Made by a program: the position numbers and the translations under genes. From the NCBI RefSeq assembly GCF_002113375.1, contig NZ_NEHO01000008.1, positions 104,134 through 168,133 on the forward strand: a stretch of 64,000 nt of DNA, in the 5' to 3' direction. Source of the DNA: Pseudomonas sp. R37(2017). GTDB lineage: Bacteria; Pseudomonadota; Gammaproteobacteria; Pseudomonadales; Pseudomonadaceae. Shown piece after piece: positions 42,161 to 50,327 of this stretch; within the stretch, counting starts at the first letter, position 1, and every line of letters starts with the position of its first letter. The notes below the pieces were generated by a model that was not told the origin of the DNA, did no database searches, and saw only the letters and a list, made by a program, of their open reading frames with translations.

Positions 42161-45100
42161 ATGATCAAGTCTCGACAACGCGAAGATCTCAAGGCGTTAA
42201 TCGATAACACACTGCCACTGTCACCCGCGCAGTTCGCCAACCAACTCATTCAAGAGCGATGGGGCAAGGACATCGATCCCCAGAGCACCCTGCTGGTCAA
42301 CCTCAACTATGACTATCACGGCCATCCGGCGATTGACGGCATGGAGCAGGGGCGGGTGCAGAGCACACAGAGCCTGACCCAGGTGGTGCTGAGCAATTAT
42401 CAAACCGTCGGCGACGGGCGTTTCGGCGAGACGGCGTTCGGCCTGTACACGCCGCCTGTTATCGGCCCCTGCGTGCGGATCGTCGACAATGTCGATGAGT
42501 TCGCCTATGTCGGCAATGGCAACCACACAAACTACGAAGGTATCTACCGGCAAACGCTCCCGCAAACCTACGGTCCGCAGACGCAACTGCAGATAACGCC
42601 CGCCGAATTCAAAGACTGGGTGTGGCGACTCGAGCTCAAGGACAAGTACAGCGCCTACGTGGATAAAGCCTGGCCCAACGACGCCTCCATCACTGCTGCG
42701 CAATCTTGTCCGCTGCGAACCTCGGTCAAGACCGCGTTCGTCATGGCAGCCTACTTGCAACGGCAGGAGAACAGCCTCACGCAGGACGGGCTTGAACTGG
42801 CACTGCAAGCGGCCGGGTTGCCCGTGGATCAGGGCTGGGCTCGGTTGACGCTCGACCAGTTGCAGGCGCCCACCCGTAGGTTGCATGAGCTTGAAGTGTC
42901 GCGCCTGGTGATTTATCGCTACACCAGCGATGACCTCTGGGTTTTTCGTCATTCGTCGCAATCGAGGGTCCTGCTCTACGTTCCTGGCAATGCCTCGCCC
43001 TTGCACGAGTTCGCCGATACCCAGGCGTTGCGACACTGGATCGTCCAGCAGGCCGCGGACGCGAGCTGCAAGCAGGCCCTGGCGGCGCACTTTGCCGAGG
43101 ACGATCGTGTAGATGGGACTTTCCACGCCGGGGTGCTGACCGCCCTGGATGGCATGCGCCTGTATCCGCGGCAACACCACCTGCAAAAGGGTCATGGTTT
43201 TTTCAATGACGACGGTTACTGGGATCCGGCCGATTACATTCATCTCGAGACGGTACCGGCGTCCACCGATCCGTTCGCACAACTGGTCTTGAGCATGAAA
43301 CAGGCGGCCATCGCCAGCGTTCAAACCATTCGCGACGACGCGCAGGTCAATCGAGATGATCTGAGTGCGGTGGTCGAGCCCGTTGTGCAATGGATCAACC
43401 GTTACGCCCCGCTGGCCCTGTTTGTCCCGGGCGGGGAAGGGCTGCTGGCGCTGGCCGGCATCATCGATGCCGGTTATGGCCTGGACCAGGCCGTCAACGG
43501 CCATGACCCGGATGATCGCTCGGCTGGATTGACCCGTACTGTGTTCGGCCTGCTCAATGCGCTGCCAGTGCTGGGCGCAACGGCGGCACTGCGCGGCGAG
43601 GGCGTGGCCGAAGTGGTTTCGGAACGCTCGGTTGAGCCGGTACAGGCTTCGAAAGCCCCCGAGATCCATCCAGAAACCCCCGAAGTGCAGCCGACCACCG
43701 CCCCTTCAGTAGCCACACGCCTGGAGCTGTTACGCGGCATTGGCGCACCCGTGGCGTCACTGGACGATGAAGCGCTGCAGCAAATCGCCCATATCAGCAC
43801 GGTGGACGATGACATGCTGCGTCTGATGCAAGCCGGACGCCGCCCGCCGACGCCGCAACTGGCCGACACCCTCGAGCGCTTCAGAATCGATCGGGAGCTG
43901 GCGGGGATGGACGTGGGCCTTGCCCGTAGCCAGGCCTTCAACGCACGTTACGCTGCACTCCAGCACAGCGACTCGCGGTGGGTGAAGTTGTTCCAGAAGC
44001 AGTACCCGGGTTTGCCGAAAAACGCCATCGAACAGGTACTCGAGCGCTCTGGCGTGGATCTCCACGCGCCACCGTCGATGCTGGAAAGCCGACGTTTGAT
44101 GCGCCAGCTGGATGGCAAGCTCAGCGAGTATCAACAACACGTGCGGCTGCAACGTGCGTATGAGGGGCTTTACCTGCAATCGCTGGATAATCCGCAGACG
44201 CAAACACTGGCCTTGCATTCCCTGACCCGATTGCCGGGTTGGCCCAGGGCGCTGAGTATTGAAGTTCTCGACGGATCGGCCAGTGGCCGTGTCCTGGATC
44301 GAGTCGGGGCGGTGGAGTCAACGGATTGCCGGCGGCTGATCAAGGTTGGCGATGGTTTCCTCGGTCCGGGCGCCGGCCAGGCTGCCAACAATTTCTATCA
44401 GGCGGTTCACGACCTCCTGACAGCGCCGGAGCGAGCGGCCCTCGAACTCGACCCGTTGAGGGCGGTCGAGGACTTGCAACTGAAAATTCGCGAGCACAGG
44501 CTGCCGCGTGCCCAACTCATCAGTGGCCTGCAGCGTATGGACAGTGGGCTCACGTTCGAGGCCATGGGGCTGCGAGGCGGCGGTTACCCGGCGACGGCAA
44601 GTGGGGCGGGGCTGTCGCGGGATGTCGAGCTGTTTCGGGTCAGGTGGATTTATCCCGGCTTGAGCTTCCAGCAGGCAGCCGACTTCCTCGAGGCCCTGGG
44701 CGGCGGGGCGATGGCCGAGCTGGAGCGTCTGGAAGCCCGGCTCAACCAACTGGATGCCGATTTCAATCAATGGGTCACCGGTACAGTGCTGGAACTGGAA
44801 GACTTTGATGTGCCGTTGTTGCGCGTGGGCGATGAGGACGCGCAAGGCATGGATGTCGCTCAGATCGACGACGAGAATCTGGAACGTGTCGAGGAGGCGT
44901 TGCATTACGAGCGCGAGGCAAGGAAGGGGTTGGTCATTGAGCTCATGGGTTTCTGGCAACACATCGGACAGGCCCGCAGTCGCATCATGGCCGGTGAGCA
45001 ATTGCTGGGTTACAAACTCGACATGGACTTCGAACACTTTGTGTCTCTACCGGCATTGAGCGGCAGGTTCGACAATGTCCTGGAACTGTCCATGAAGGGT

Positions 45101-46024
45101 TTTCAAATTACCCGGCCCGAAACGCTGTGGGATTTCCTGGAGTGCTTTCCCAATCTGCGAACCCTGAACCTTGAAGGTGTCGACCTGCGCGGGGTCAATG
45201 CCCGGGGCGTACTTGAAGGCAGTTTGCCACGTGCGATCTGGCAAATGCCGAACCTGACCGAGCTGAATCTCAAGTCGACCGGCCTGGTGCTGAGTGAGCA
45301 AACCGCTGGCCGGCTATCAGGGCTGGTGCATCTGCGCACGCTGGATTTGAGTGACAACCCGCTGGCTGTGCCACCACTGGTGTCAGGGATGAATGAGTTG
45401 CGACGGCTGAATTTGCATAACACCGGCATCAGTCATTGTCCCGTCGGCATTTCCGAACAGCCCTCCATGGAGCTGCTCGACCTCAGCGACAACCGCATCG
45501 GACGCTTCCCGCCTGCGGTGCTGGCTCAGGCGGTGGCCAGGGATCGGGTACAGCTGTGGGGTAATCCGCTCACTGATGAGGACAGCTTGCGGCGCATCGT
45601 CAGCCATCGCGAACAGACCGGCCTGAACCTCTGGCTGAGTACGGCCGACGCCAGCGTTACGCAACCGGCGGCCTGGCTGCAACGGCTGCCGCAAGCGGAC
45701 AGCGAGCTCAAGCAAATGATCTGGCAGCGGCTGTTGGCAAAACCTCGGGGCGCGCGCTTTTTGCGCCTGTTCGAACCCCTGACTCGCACCGCCGATTACC
45801 GGGTGAGCTACCCCCTGATTCAGGCGCGGCTCTGGCACGTGTTGGGTGAGGCGGATGCGTCGAATGAGTTGTGGGGGGTGTTGAGCAGCGACGTGGCGCT
45901 ATCGGCACTGGATGCGGAGAACCCGTTCGCCAGCTTCACACGGCTGGAGCACAGGGTTCGGTTGTACAAGGACTGGCTGCGCATGGGCAGGCCATTTGAA
46001 ATTGAGGAATTGCAGGGGCAGTGA
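42161..46024 (+). CDS. Large toxin/effector-like protein: dermonecrotic-toxin-type N-terminus, LRRs, degenerate NEL domain
   Basis: A 1287-residue protein. The N-terminal half resembles the DUF6543/dermonecrotic-toxin-type domain of Pseudomonas effectors and ends with hydrophobic stretches (about 410-483). A helical region, a coiled segment near LERLEARLNQLDADFNQW, and about six leucine-rich repeats (about 970-1150; LRTLDLSDNPL, MELLDLSDNRI) follow. The C-terminus aligns by eye with the start of an IpaH/SspH-type NEL E3 ubiquitin ligase domain, but the catalytic CxD is ALD (Ala1249) and the protein stops 38 residues later. AAGGA precedes the ATG. There is no signal peptide; delivery by a specialised secretion system is presumed, and none is in the window. 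Confidence 0.8.
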   Translation: MIKSRQREDLKALIDNTLPLSPAQFANQLIQERWGKDIDPQSTLLVNLNYDYHGHPAIDGMEQGRVQSTQSLTQVVLSNYQTVGDGRFGETAFGLYTPPVIGPCVRIVDNVDEFAYVGNGNHTNYEGIYRQTLPQTYGPQTQLQITPAEFKDWVWRLELKDKYSAYVDKAWPNDASITAAQSCPLRTSVKTAFVMAAYLQRQENSLTQDGLELALQAAGLPVDQGWARLTLDQLQAPTRRLHELEVSRLVIYRYTSDDLWVFRHSSQSRVLLYVPGNASPLHEFADTQALRHWIVQQAADASCKQALAAHFAEDDRVDGTFHAGVLTALDGMRLYPRQHHLQKGHGFFNDDGYWDPADYIHLETVPASTDPFAQLVLSMKQAAIASVQTIRDDAQVNRDDLSAVVEPVVQWINRYAPLALFVPGGEGLLALAGIIDAGYGLDQAVNGHDPDDRSAGLTRTVFGLLNALPVLGATAALRGEGVAEVVSERSVEPVQASKAPEIHPETPEVQPTTAPSVATRLELLRGIGAPVASLDDEALQQIAHISTVDDDMLRLMQAGRRPPTPQLADTLERFRIDRELAGMDVGLARSQAFNARYAALQHSDSRWVKLFQKQYPGLPKNAIEQVLERSGVDLHAPPSMLESRRLMRQLDGKLSEYQQHVRLQRAYEGLYLQSLDNPQTQTLALHSLTRLPGWPRALSIEVLDGSASGRVLDRVGAVESTDCRRLIKVGDGFLGPGAGQAANNFYQAVHDLLTAPERAALELDPLRAVEDLQLKIREHRLPRAQLISGLQRMDSGLTFEAMGLRGGGYPATASGAGLSRDVELFRVRWIYPGLSFQQAADFLEALGGGAMAELERLEARLNQLDADFNQWVTGTVLELEDFDVPLLRVGDEDAQGMDVAQIDDENLERVEEALHYEREARKGLVIELMGFWQHIGQARSRIMAGEQLLGYKLDMDFEHFVSLPALSGRFDNVLELSMKGFQITRPETLWDFLECFPNLRTLNLEGVDLRGVNARGVLEGSLPRAIWQMPNLTELNLKSTGLVLSEQTAGRLSGLVHLRTLDLSDNPLAVPPLVSGMNELRRLNLHNTGISHCPVGISEQPSMELLDLSDNRIGRFPPAVLAQAVARDRVQLWGNPLTDEDSLRRIVSHREQTGLNLWLSTADASVTQPAAWLQRLPQADSELKQMIWQRLLAKPRGARFLRLFEPLTRTADYRVSYPLIQARLWHVLGEADASNELWGVLSSDVALSALDAENPFASFTRLEHRVRLYKDWLRMGRPFEIEELQGQ

Positions 46025-46037
46025 TGACAATCGCCAG

Positions 46038-46063
46038 CCTTGAACCCCGCCAGGGGTTCAAGG
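46038..46063. terminator. Bidirectional terminator-like hairpin
   Basis: CCTTGAACCCC and GGGGTTCAAGG form a perfect 11-base-pair stem with a GCCA loop between the convergent effector and DUF934 genes. There is no T-run. Confidence 0.6.
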
Positions 46064-46071
46064 CACCACGA

Positions 46072-46566
46072 TCAGCGGCGACGGAACAGCGGCAGCGGTT
46101 CGTCGGTGGCGGCCTGATAGGTCACCGAGAAGTCCTGGAGGCTTTCCAGCGCTTCATACGGGTCCTTGTCGGCGCGCAATGCAAAGGCATCGAAACCGCA
46201 GCGACGCAGGTAGAACAACTGGTCGCGCAGCACATCGCCAATCGCCCGCAATTCGCCCTTGAAACCATAACGGTCACGCAGCAGGCGAGCGTTGGAATAG
46301 TTGCGGCCATCGGTGAAGGCCGGGAAATTCAAGGCAATGACTTGAAAATTCGCCACGTCTTCACCGATTTCCTCGGCTTCTTCACCGGCGTCCAGCCACA
46401 CGCCCAGGCCGCCATCGCGGGCCAGGAGCATGCGACTGTGTTCGCGCCACAGCTGCAACGGGACGATGTAGTCGTCGCAGTTGGTGATTTCGTCGATGTT
46501 GAAGTCCTTGGGCAGCAGGTGCCAGGTTTCGTCAACGACCTCGTTGTTCTTAATTATTCTCTGCAT
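46072..46566 (-). CDS. DUF934 protein (CysH-operon associated)
   Basis: A 164-residue protein of the DUF934 family, regularly found next to sulfite reductase in proteobacteria. Characteristic segments are VPLQLWREHSRMLLARDGGL, FPAFTDGRNYSNARLLRDRY and LRAIGDVLRDQLFYLRRCGF. Its start overlaps the 3' end of cysI by 17 bases, so they are co-transcribed. Its role in sulfite reduction is thought to be accessory; no enzyme motif is seen. Confidence 0.92.
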   Translation of the reverse strand: MQRIIKNNEVVDETWHLLPKDFNIDEITNCDDYIVPLQLWREHSRMLLARDGGLGVWLDAGEEAEEIGEDVANFQVIALNFPAFTDGRNYSNARLLRDRYGFKGELRAIGDVLRDQLFYLRRCGFDAFALRADKDPYEALESLQDFSVTYQAATDEPLPLFRRR

Positions 46567-48208
46567 AGACGCGTTCCTTGAAGAGGTCGATGCCAATACG
46601 CTGGTAGGTGTCGATGAAGCGTTCGTCTTCGGTACGTTGTTCCACGTACACATCGATCAGCTTCGAGATCACGTCAGGCATGGCTTCCTGGGCGAAGGAC
46701 GGGCCGAGGATCTTGCCCAGGCTGGCGTCGCGACTGGCACTGCCGCCGAGGGATACCTGGTAGAACTCTTCGCCTTTCTTGTCCACCCCGAGGATGCCGA
46801 TGTGGCCGACGTGGTGGTGACCACAGGCGTTCATGCAGCCGGAGATGTTCAGGTCCAGTTCACCGATGTCGAACAGGTAGTCCAGGTCGTCGAAACGGCG
46901 CTGGATCGATTCGGCGATCGGGATCGACTTGGCGTTGGCCAGGGAGCAGAAGTCACCACCCGGGCAGCAGATGATGTCGGTCAGCAGGCCGATGTTCGGC
47001 GTGGCGAAACCTTGCTCGCGCAACTCGCCCCACATGGCGAACAGCTGGCTCTGTTCAACGTCGGCCAGGATGATGTTCTGTTCGTGGGAGGTGCGCAGTT
47101 GACCGAAGCTGTAACGCTCGGCCAGATCGGCCACGGCGTCGAGCTGCTTGTCGGTGATGTCGCCCGGCGCAACGCCGGTCGGCTTCAGGGACAGGGTCAC
47201 GGCGACATAACCCGGCTTCTTGTGCGCCACGGTGTTACGGGTGCGCCAGCGGGCGAAACCGGGGTGTTCCTTGTCGAGCTCGGCCAGCGCCGCGCTCTGG
47301 TCGTCCAGGGCCTTGTAGTCCGGGTCGACGAAATGCTTGGCAACGCGATGCACTTCGGCTTCGGTCAGCGTGGTCTGGCCACCGCGCAGGTGCTCCATTT
47401 CCGCATCGACTTTCTGTGCGAAGACTTCAGGCGTCAGCGCCTTGACCAGGATCTTGATCCGCGCCTTGTACTTGTTGTCGCGACGGCCATAACGGTTGTA
47501 GACCCGCAGGATGGCGTCGAGGTAGCTCAACAGGTCTTGCCACGGCAGGAACTCATTGATGAATGCGCCCACGACCGGCGTACGGCCCAGACCACCACCG
47601 ACCAGCACGCGGAAGCCCAGTTCGCCAGCGGCGTTGTGCACCGGCTCAAGGCCGATGTCATGGACTTCGATGGCGGCACGGTCGGACGTCGAACCGTTGA
47701 TGGCAATCTTGAATTTACGCGGCAGGTAGGCGAATTCCGGGTGGAACGTGGTCCACTGGCGAACGATTTCGCACCACGGGCGCGGGTCGATCAATTCGTC
47801 GGCGGCGACGCCGGCGAACTGGTCGGTGGTGACGTTGCGCAGGCAGTTGCCGCTGGTCTGGATCGCGTGCATCTGCACGGTGGCCAGTTCAGCCAGGATG
47901 TCCGGAATGTCTTCCACCGCCGGCCAGTTGAACTGCACGTTCTGCCGGGTACTGATGTGGGCGTAGCCCTTATCGTAGTCACGGGCAATTTTGGCCATCA
48001 TTCGAATCTGGCGCGAAGTCAGCTGGCCGTAAGGCACCGCAACCCGCAACATCGGCGCGAAGCGCTGGATATACAGGCCATTTTGCAGGCGCAGGGGGCG
48101 GAATTCTTCTTCGCTCAGCTCGCCTGCCAGATAGCGTCGGGTCTGATCACGGAACTGCTTGACGCGGTCCTCGATGATTCGCTGATCGTATTCGTCGTAT
48201 ACGTACAT
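46550..48208 (-). CDS. cysI: Sulfite reductase hemoprotein
   Basis: A 552-residue siroheme/[4Fe-4S] enzyme that reduces sulfite to sulfide in cysteine synthesis. The cluster ligands lie in IICCPGGDFCSLANA (around residue 415) and NISGCMNACGHHHVGHIG (around 457). The N-terminal parts include a ferredoxin-like half-domain (YIQRFAPMLRVAVPYGQL, then YAHISTRQNVQFNWP). No flavoprotein subunit gene is adjacent, so it may take electrons from ferredoxin or a distant partner. The start at 48208 has AGGACTT upstream; an upstream frame start at 48298 is unlikely. Confidence 0.92.
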   Translation of the reverse strand: MYVYDEYDQRIIEDRVKQFRDQTRRYLAGELSEEEFRPLRLQNGLYIQRFAPMLRVAVPYGQLTSRQIRMMAKIARDYDKGYAHISTRQNVQFNWPAVEDIPDILAELATVQMHAIQTSGNCLRNVTTDQFAGVAADELIDPRPWCEIVRQWTTFHPEFAYLPRKFKIAINGSTSDRAAIEVHDIGLEPVHNAAGELGFRVLVGGGLGRTPVVGAFINEFLPWQDLLSYLDAILRVYNRYGRRDNKYKARIKILVKALTPEVFAQKVDAEMEHLRGGQTTLTEAEVHRVAKHFVDPDYKALDDQSAALAELDKEHPGFARWRTRNTVAHKKPGYVAVTLSLKPTGVAPGDITDKQLDAVADLAERYSFGQLRTSHEQNIILADVEQSQLFAMWGELREQGFATPNIGLLTDIICCPGGDFCSLANAKSIPIAESIQRRFDDLDYLFDIGELDLNISGCMNACGHHHVGHIGILGVDKKGEEFYQVSLGGSASRDASLGKILGPSFAQEAMPDVISKLIDVYVEQRTEDERFIDTYQRIGIDLFKERVYAENN

Positions 48209-48331
48209 ATAAGTCCTGTTCTCAGGCTTGGGTCGCTCGGATACAGCTGCGTTTTTGTGCTTGCCGCAGTCCAGGAGCCTCTGCAATTCTGCGCGCACGG
48301 CCGCGCACTCCCTTCGGAGCCGGGGGGCACG

Positions 48332-48349
48332 ATAACAGTTTGCAGTTAT
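48332..48349. promoter_or_regulatory. Inverted repeat, possible CysB site for cysI
   Basis: ATAAC-N8-GTTAT inverted repeat lies about 124 bases upstream of cysI. CysB half-sites have ATAAC-like cores, so this could be its activator site; spacing and strength were not tested. Confidence 0.35.
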
Positions 48350-48392
48350 GCGTAAAAGTGATGTTTGAGCATATGTAAAGAACCAAATCGCC

Positions 48393-48409
48393 TAATGAGA
48401 ATCGTTGTT
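48393..48409. promoter_or_regulatory. Fur-box-like sequence
   Basis: TAATGAGAATCGTTGTT matches about three quarters of the classic GATAATGATAATCATTATC Fur box. It lies between cysI and the 37-residue membrane protein gene. Confidence 0.3.
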
Positions 48410-48501
48410 GCAAAGCCCCTGTTTGTGGTGCGGGCAAACGTCGTCTTTACTCTGCTCGAGTCTTTATGCAATCACCGATAAAACCGACAAGAGGCGATGC
48501 A

Positions 48502-48615
48502 ATGAGCAACCCAACCAAAGCACGGAAAAGCGATAGCACCGTTGATGCCTGGGCAATCTTGTTCCTGATCATTCTGGTCGTGGGGACGGCGGTTTTCTGG
48601 GTCAGCCATCAGTAA
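48502..48615 (+). CDS. 37-residue single-pass membrane protein
   Basis: AGAGG lies 8 bases before an ATG that opens a 37-codon frame. The peptide has a charged N-terminal part with KARKSDSTVD and one long hydrophobic helix (AWAILFLIILVVGTAVFW) ending SHQ. The charge layout (positive inside) and clean helix suggest a real small membrane protein. No function is known. It is transcribed divergently from cysI. Confidence 0.6.
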   Translation: MSNPTKARKSDSTVDAWAILFLIILVVGTAVFWVSHQ

Positions 48616-48692
48616 ACGACCCGTCCGGGCCCGGTTCCGACGATTGTCTGACAAAAACTGGAAAAGTCGCCGTTTTACGGAAGTTCGCTGGC

Positions 48693-48698
48693 TATAAT
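48693..48698 (+). promoter_or_regulatory. Likely -10 element for the binding-protein gene
   Basis: A perfect TATAAT lies 33 bases before the ATG at 48731. A clear -35 at standard spacing is not obvious. Confidence 0.5.
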
Positions 48699-48730
48699 GC
48701 GCGGCGAATTTCCGGGGGCTCGGACGACCA

Positions 48731-49816
48731 ATGTTGAAGTTTCTGTGTGGCGTATTACTGACGCTGGGCATGGTCGTGGGGCCTTGCGTCCAGGCGGAGT
48801 CGGTGCTGTTCCTGAATCCGGGAACGCCCAGGGAAGTTTTCTGGACCAGTTACTCGCAATTCATGCAGGCTGCGGCCAGTGACCTGCACATGGATTTGCG
48901 CATCGAGTACTCCGACAGAACGCCCGAAATCAACATCAGGCAGGCGCGCGAAGCCCTGCTTGGGCCAAATCGCCCGGATTACCTGGTATTCGTCAACGAG
49001 CAAAATATCGCCCCGGAAATCTTGCGCCTGGCGAAAGGCAGCGGTGTGAAGCTGTTCCTGGTCAACAACGCGCTGAGTCCGGACCAGATGCACTTGCTCG
49101 GCGCGCGCCCTGACAAGTATCCCGATTGGGTGGGCAGCCTGGTGCCCAACGACGAGGAGGGCGGCTACCTGATGCTCAAGGAGCTGATTCGGCTGCACCC
49201 CAAGGTCGCCCCCGGCCAGACGATTGACCTGTTGGCCTTCTCGGGATTGAAAGTCACGCCGGCTGCGCAGTTGCGCGAGAAAGGCATGCGACGGGCATTG
49301 GCCGAACACCCGGAAGTGCGTCTGCGTCAGCGGGTTTACGGTGGTTGGAGCCGGGAACGCGCCTACGAGCAGGCCAAGGTGCTGTTCAAGCGCTACCCGC
49401 AGACATCGCTGGTCTGGTCGGCCAACGACGAAATGGCTTCGGGCGTCATGCAGGCCTTCGAAGAAGCGGGCGGCAGGCCTGGCAAGGATGCGCTGTTCGG
49501 CACCATCAACAATTCGCCAACGGCATTGCGCGCATTGCTGGACAATCGCTTGAGTGTGTTGCTGGGCGGGCATTTCACCCTGGGCGGCTGGGCGTTGGTG
49601 CAGCTGCATGACTTCAACCAGGGCGTCGATGTCAGCCAATATGGGGGGCGCGACCGGCAGGTTCCGTTATTGCAGGTGATCGATCGGGCTCAGGCCAGGC
49701 GGCTGCTGGCGATGGGCAACGCGCAAAACTTCGGTGTGGAATTTCGCAAGCTCTCGGCCAAGGGGCAGCCGACGTCTTATCGTTATCCGTTCAGCCTGCA
49801 AACCCTGATGCATTAG
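48731..49816 (+). CDS. Orphan periplasmic sugar-binding-like protein
   Basis: A 361-residue protein with a Sec signal peptide (cleavage near CVQAES). The fold looks like the LacI/RbsB-type periplasmic binding proteins: SVLFLNPGTPREVFW at the start, RPDYLVFVNEQNIAPEIL, SLVWSANDEMASGVMQAFEE and DALFGTINNSPTALRALL. No ABC permease or ATPase gene is next to it, so it may serve a distant transporter or a sensor protein. It is alone between the small membrane protein gene and a REP pair. Confidence 0.82.
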   Translation: MLKFLCGVLLTLGMVVGPCVQAESVLFLNPGTPREVFWTSYSQFMQAAASDLHMDLRIEYSDRTPEINIRQAREALLGPNRPDYLVFVNEQNIAPEILRLAKGSGVKLFLVNNALSPDQMHLLGARPDKYPDWVGSLVPNDEEGGYLMLKELIRLHPKVAPGQTIDLLAFSGLKVTPAAQLREKGMRRALAEHPEVRLRQRVYGGWSRERAYEQAKVLFKRYPQTSLVWSANDEMASGVMQAFEEAGGRPGKDALFGTINNSPTALRALLDNRLSVLLGGHFTLGGWALVQLHDFNQGVDVSQYGGRDRQVPLLQVIDRAQARRLLAMGNAQNFGVEFRKLSAKGQPTSYRYPFSLQTLMH

Positions 49817-49828
49817 ATCGGCATCTCA

Positions 49829-49945
49829 CCTGTAGGAGCGAGCATGCTCGCGATGGAGGCCCGGCCACCGCGGGGAATCAGGTTGCCAGCATTATCGTTG
49901 ACGTCCATCGCGAGCATGCCGCAAGCGGGCACTCGCTCCTACAGG
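49829..49945. repeat. Paired REP palindromes, right arm chimeric
   Basis: The left arm is a plain CCTGTAGGAGCGAGCATGCTC copy; the right arm combines GCGAGCATGCCGCAAGCGGG with GCACTCGCTCCTACAGG, the mirrored chimeric form of 36058-36174. The right end supplies the stop codon of the DUF2970 gene. Confidence 0.88.
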
Positions 49946-50154
49946 GCCAGCATCAACACCAGCTTGACGATGCCGAACAACGACAGGGCAAACACCACCG
50001 TGAACAGAATCCCCAGCACGATGAAGTGACTGGGTTTGCCATGGGTGAAGTCCCGTGCGCGATTCTTCCCGCTCTGCACCCCGAATGCGGCTGCCATGAC
50101 ACTGTGCAGCATCTGCCAGAAGGTCGGGGGCTTGTTGTCGACTGGATCGTCCAT
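49939..50154 (-). CDS. DUF2970 small membrane protein
   Basis: A 71-residue protein with the DUF2970 pattern: TFWQMLHSVMAAAFGVQSGK, then NRARDFTHGKPSHFIVLGIL and a C-terminal hydrophobic helix (TVVFALSLFGIVKLVLML). Function is unknown. The last codons and the TAG stop lie inside the REP right arm. Confidence 0.88.
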   Translation of the reverse strand: MDDPVDNKPPTFWQMLHSVMAAAFGVQSGKNRARDFTHGKPSHFIVLGILFTVVFALSLFGIVKLVLMLAL

Positions 50155-50327
50155 AAACCCCTCGTCACAAAATGAGTCTTCTGAGCATAGCCAAATCCAG
50201 GGGTTCGTGCCTTGGCCGACCTGGTCGCGACTGATGCAATGGGTAATTCATCATCACCATAACTATCTACCGCAGATCGAGCCCACTGCCGTGATGTCCT
50301 GTCGCTCCCCATGTCAGGAGAGACAAC

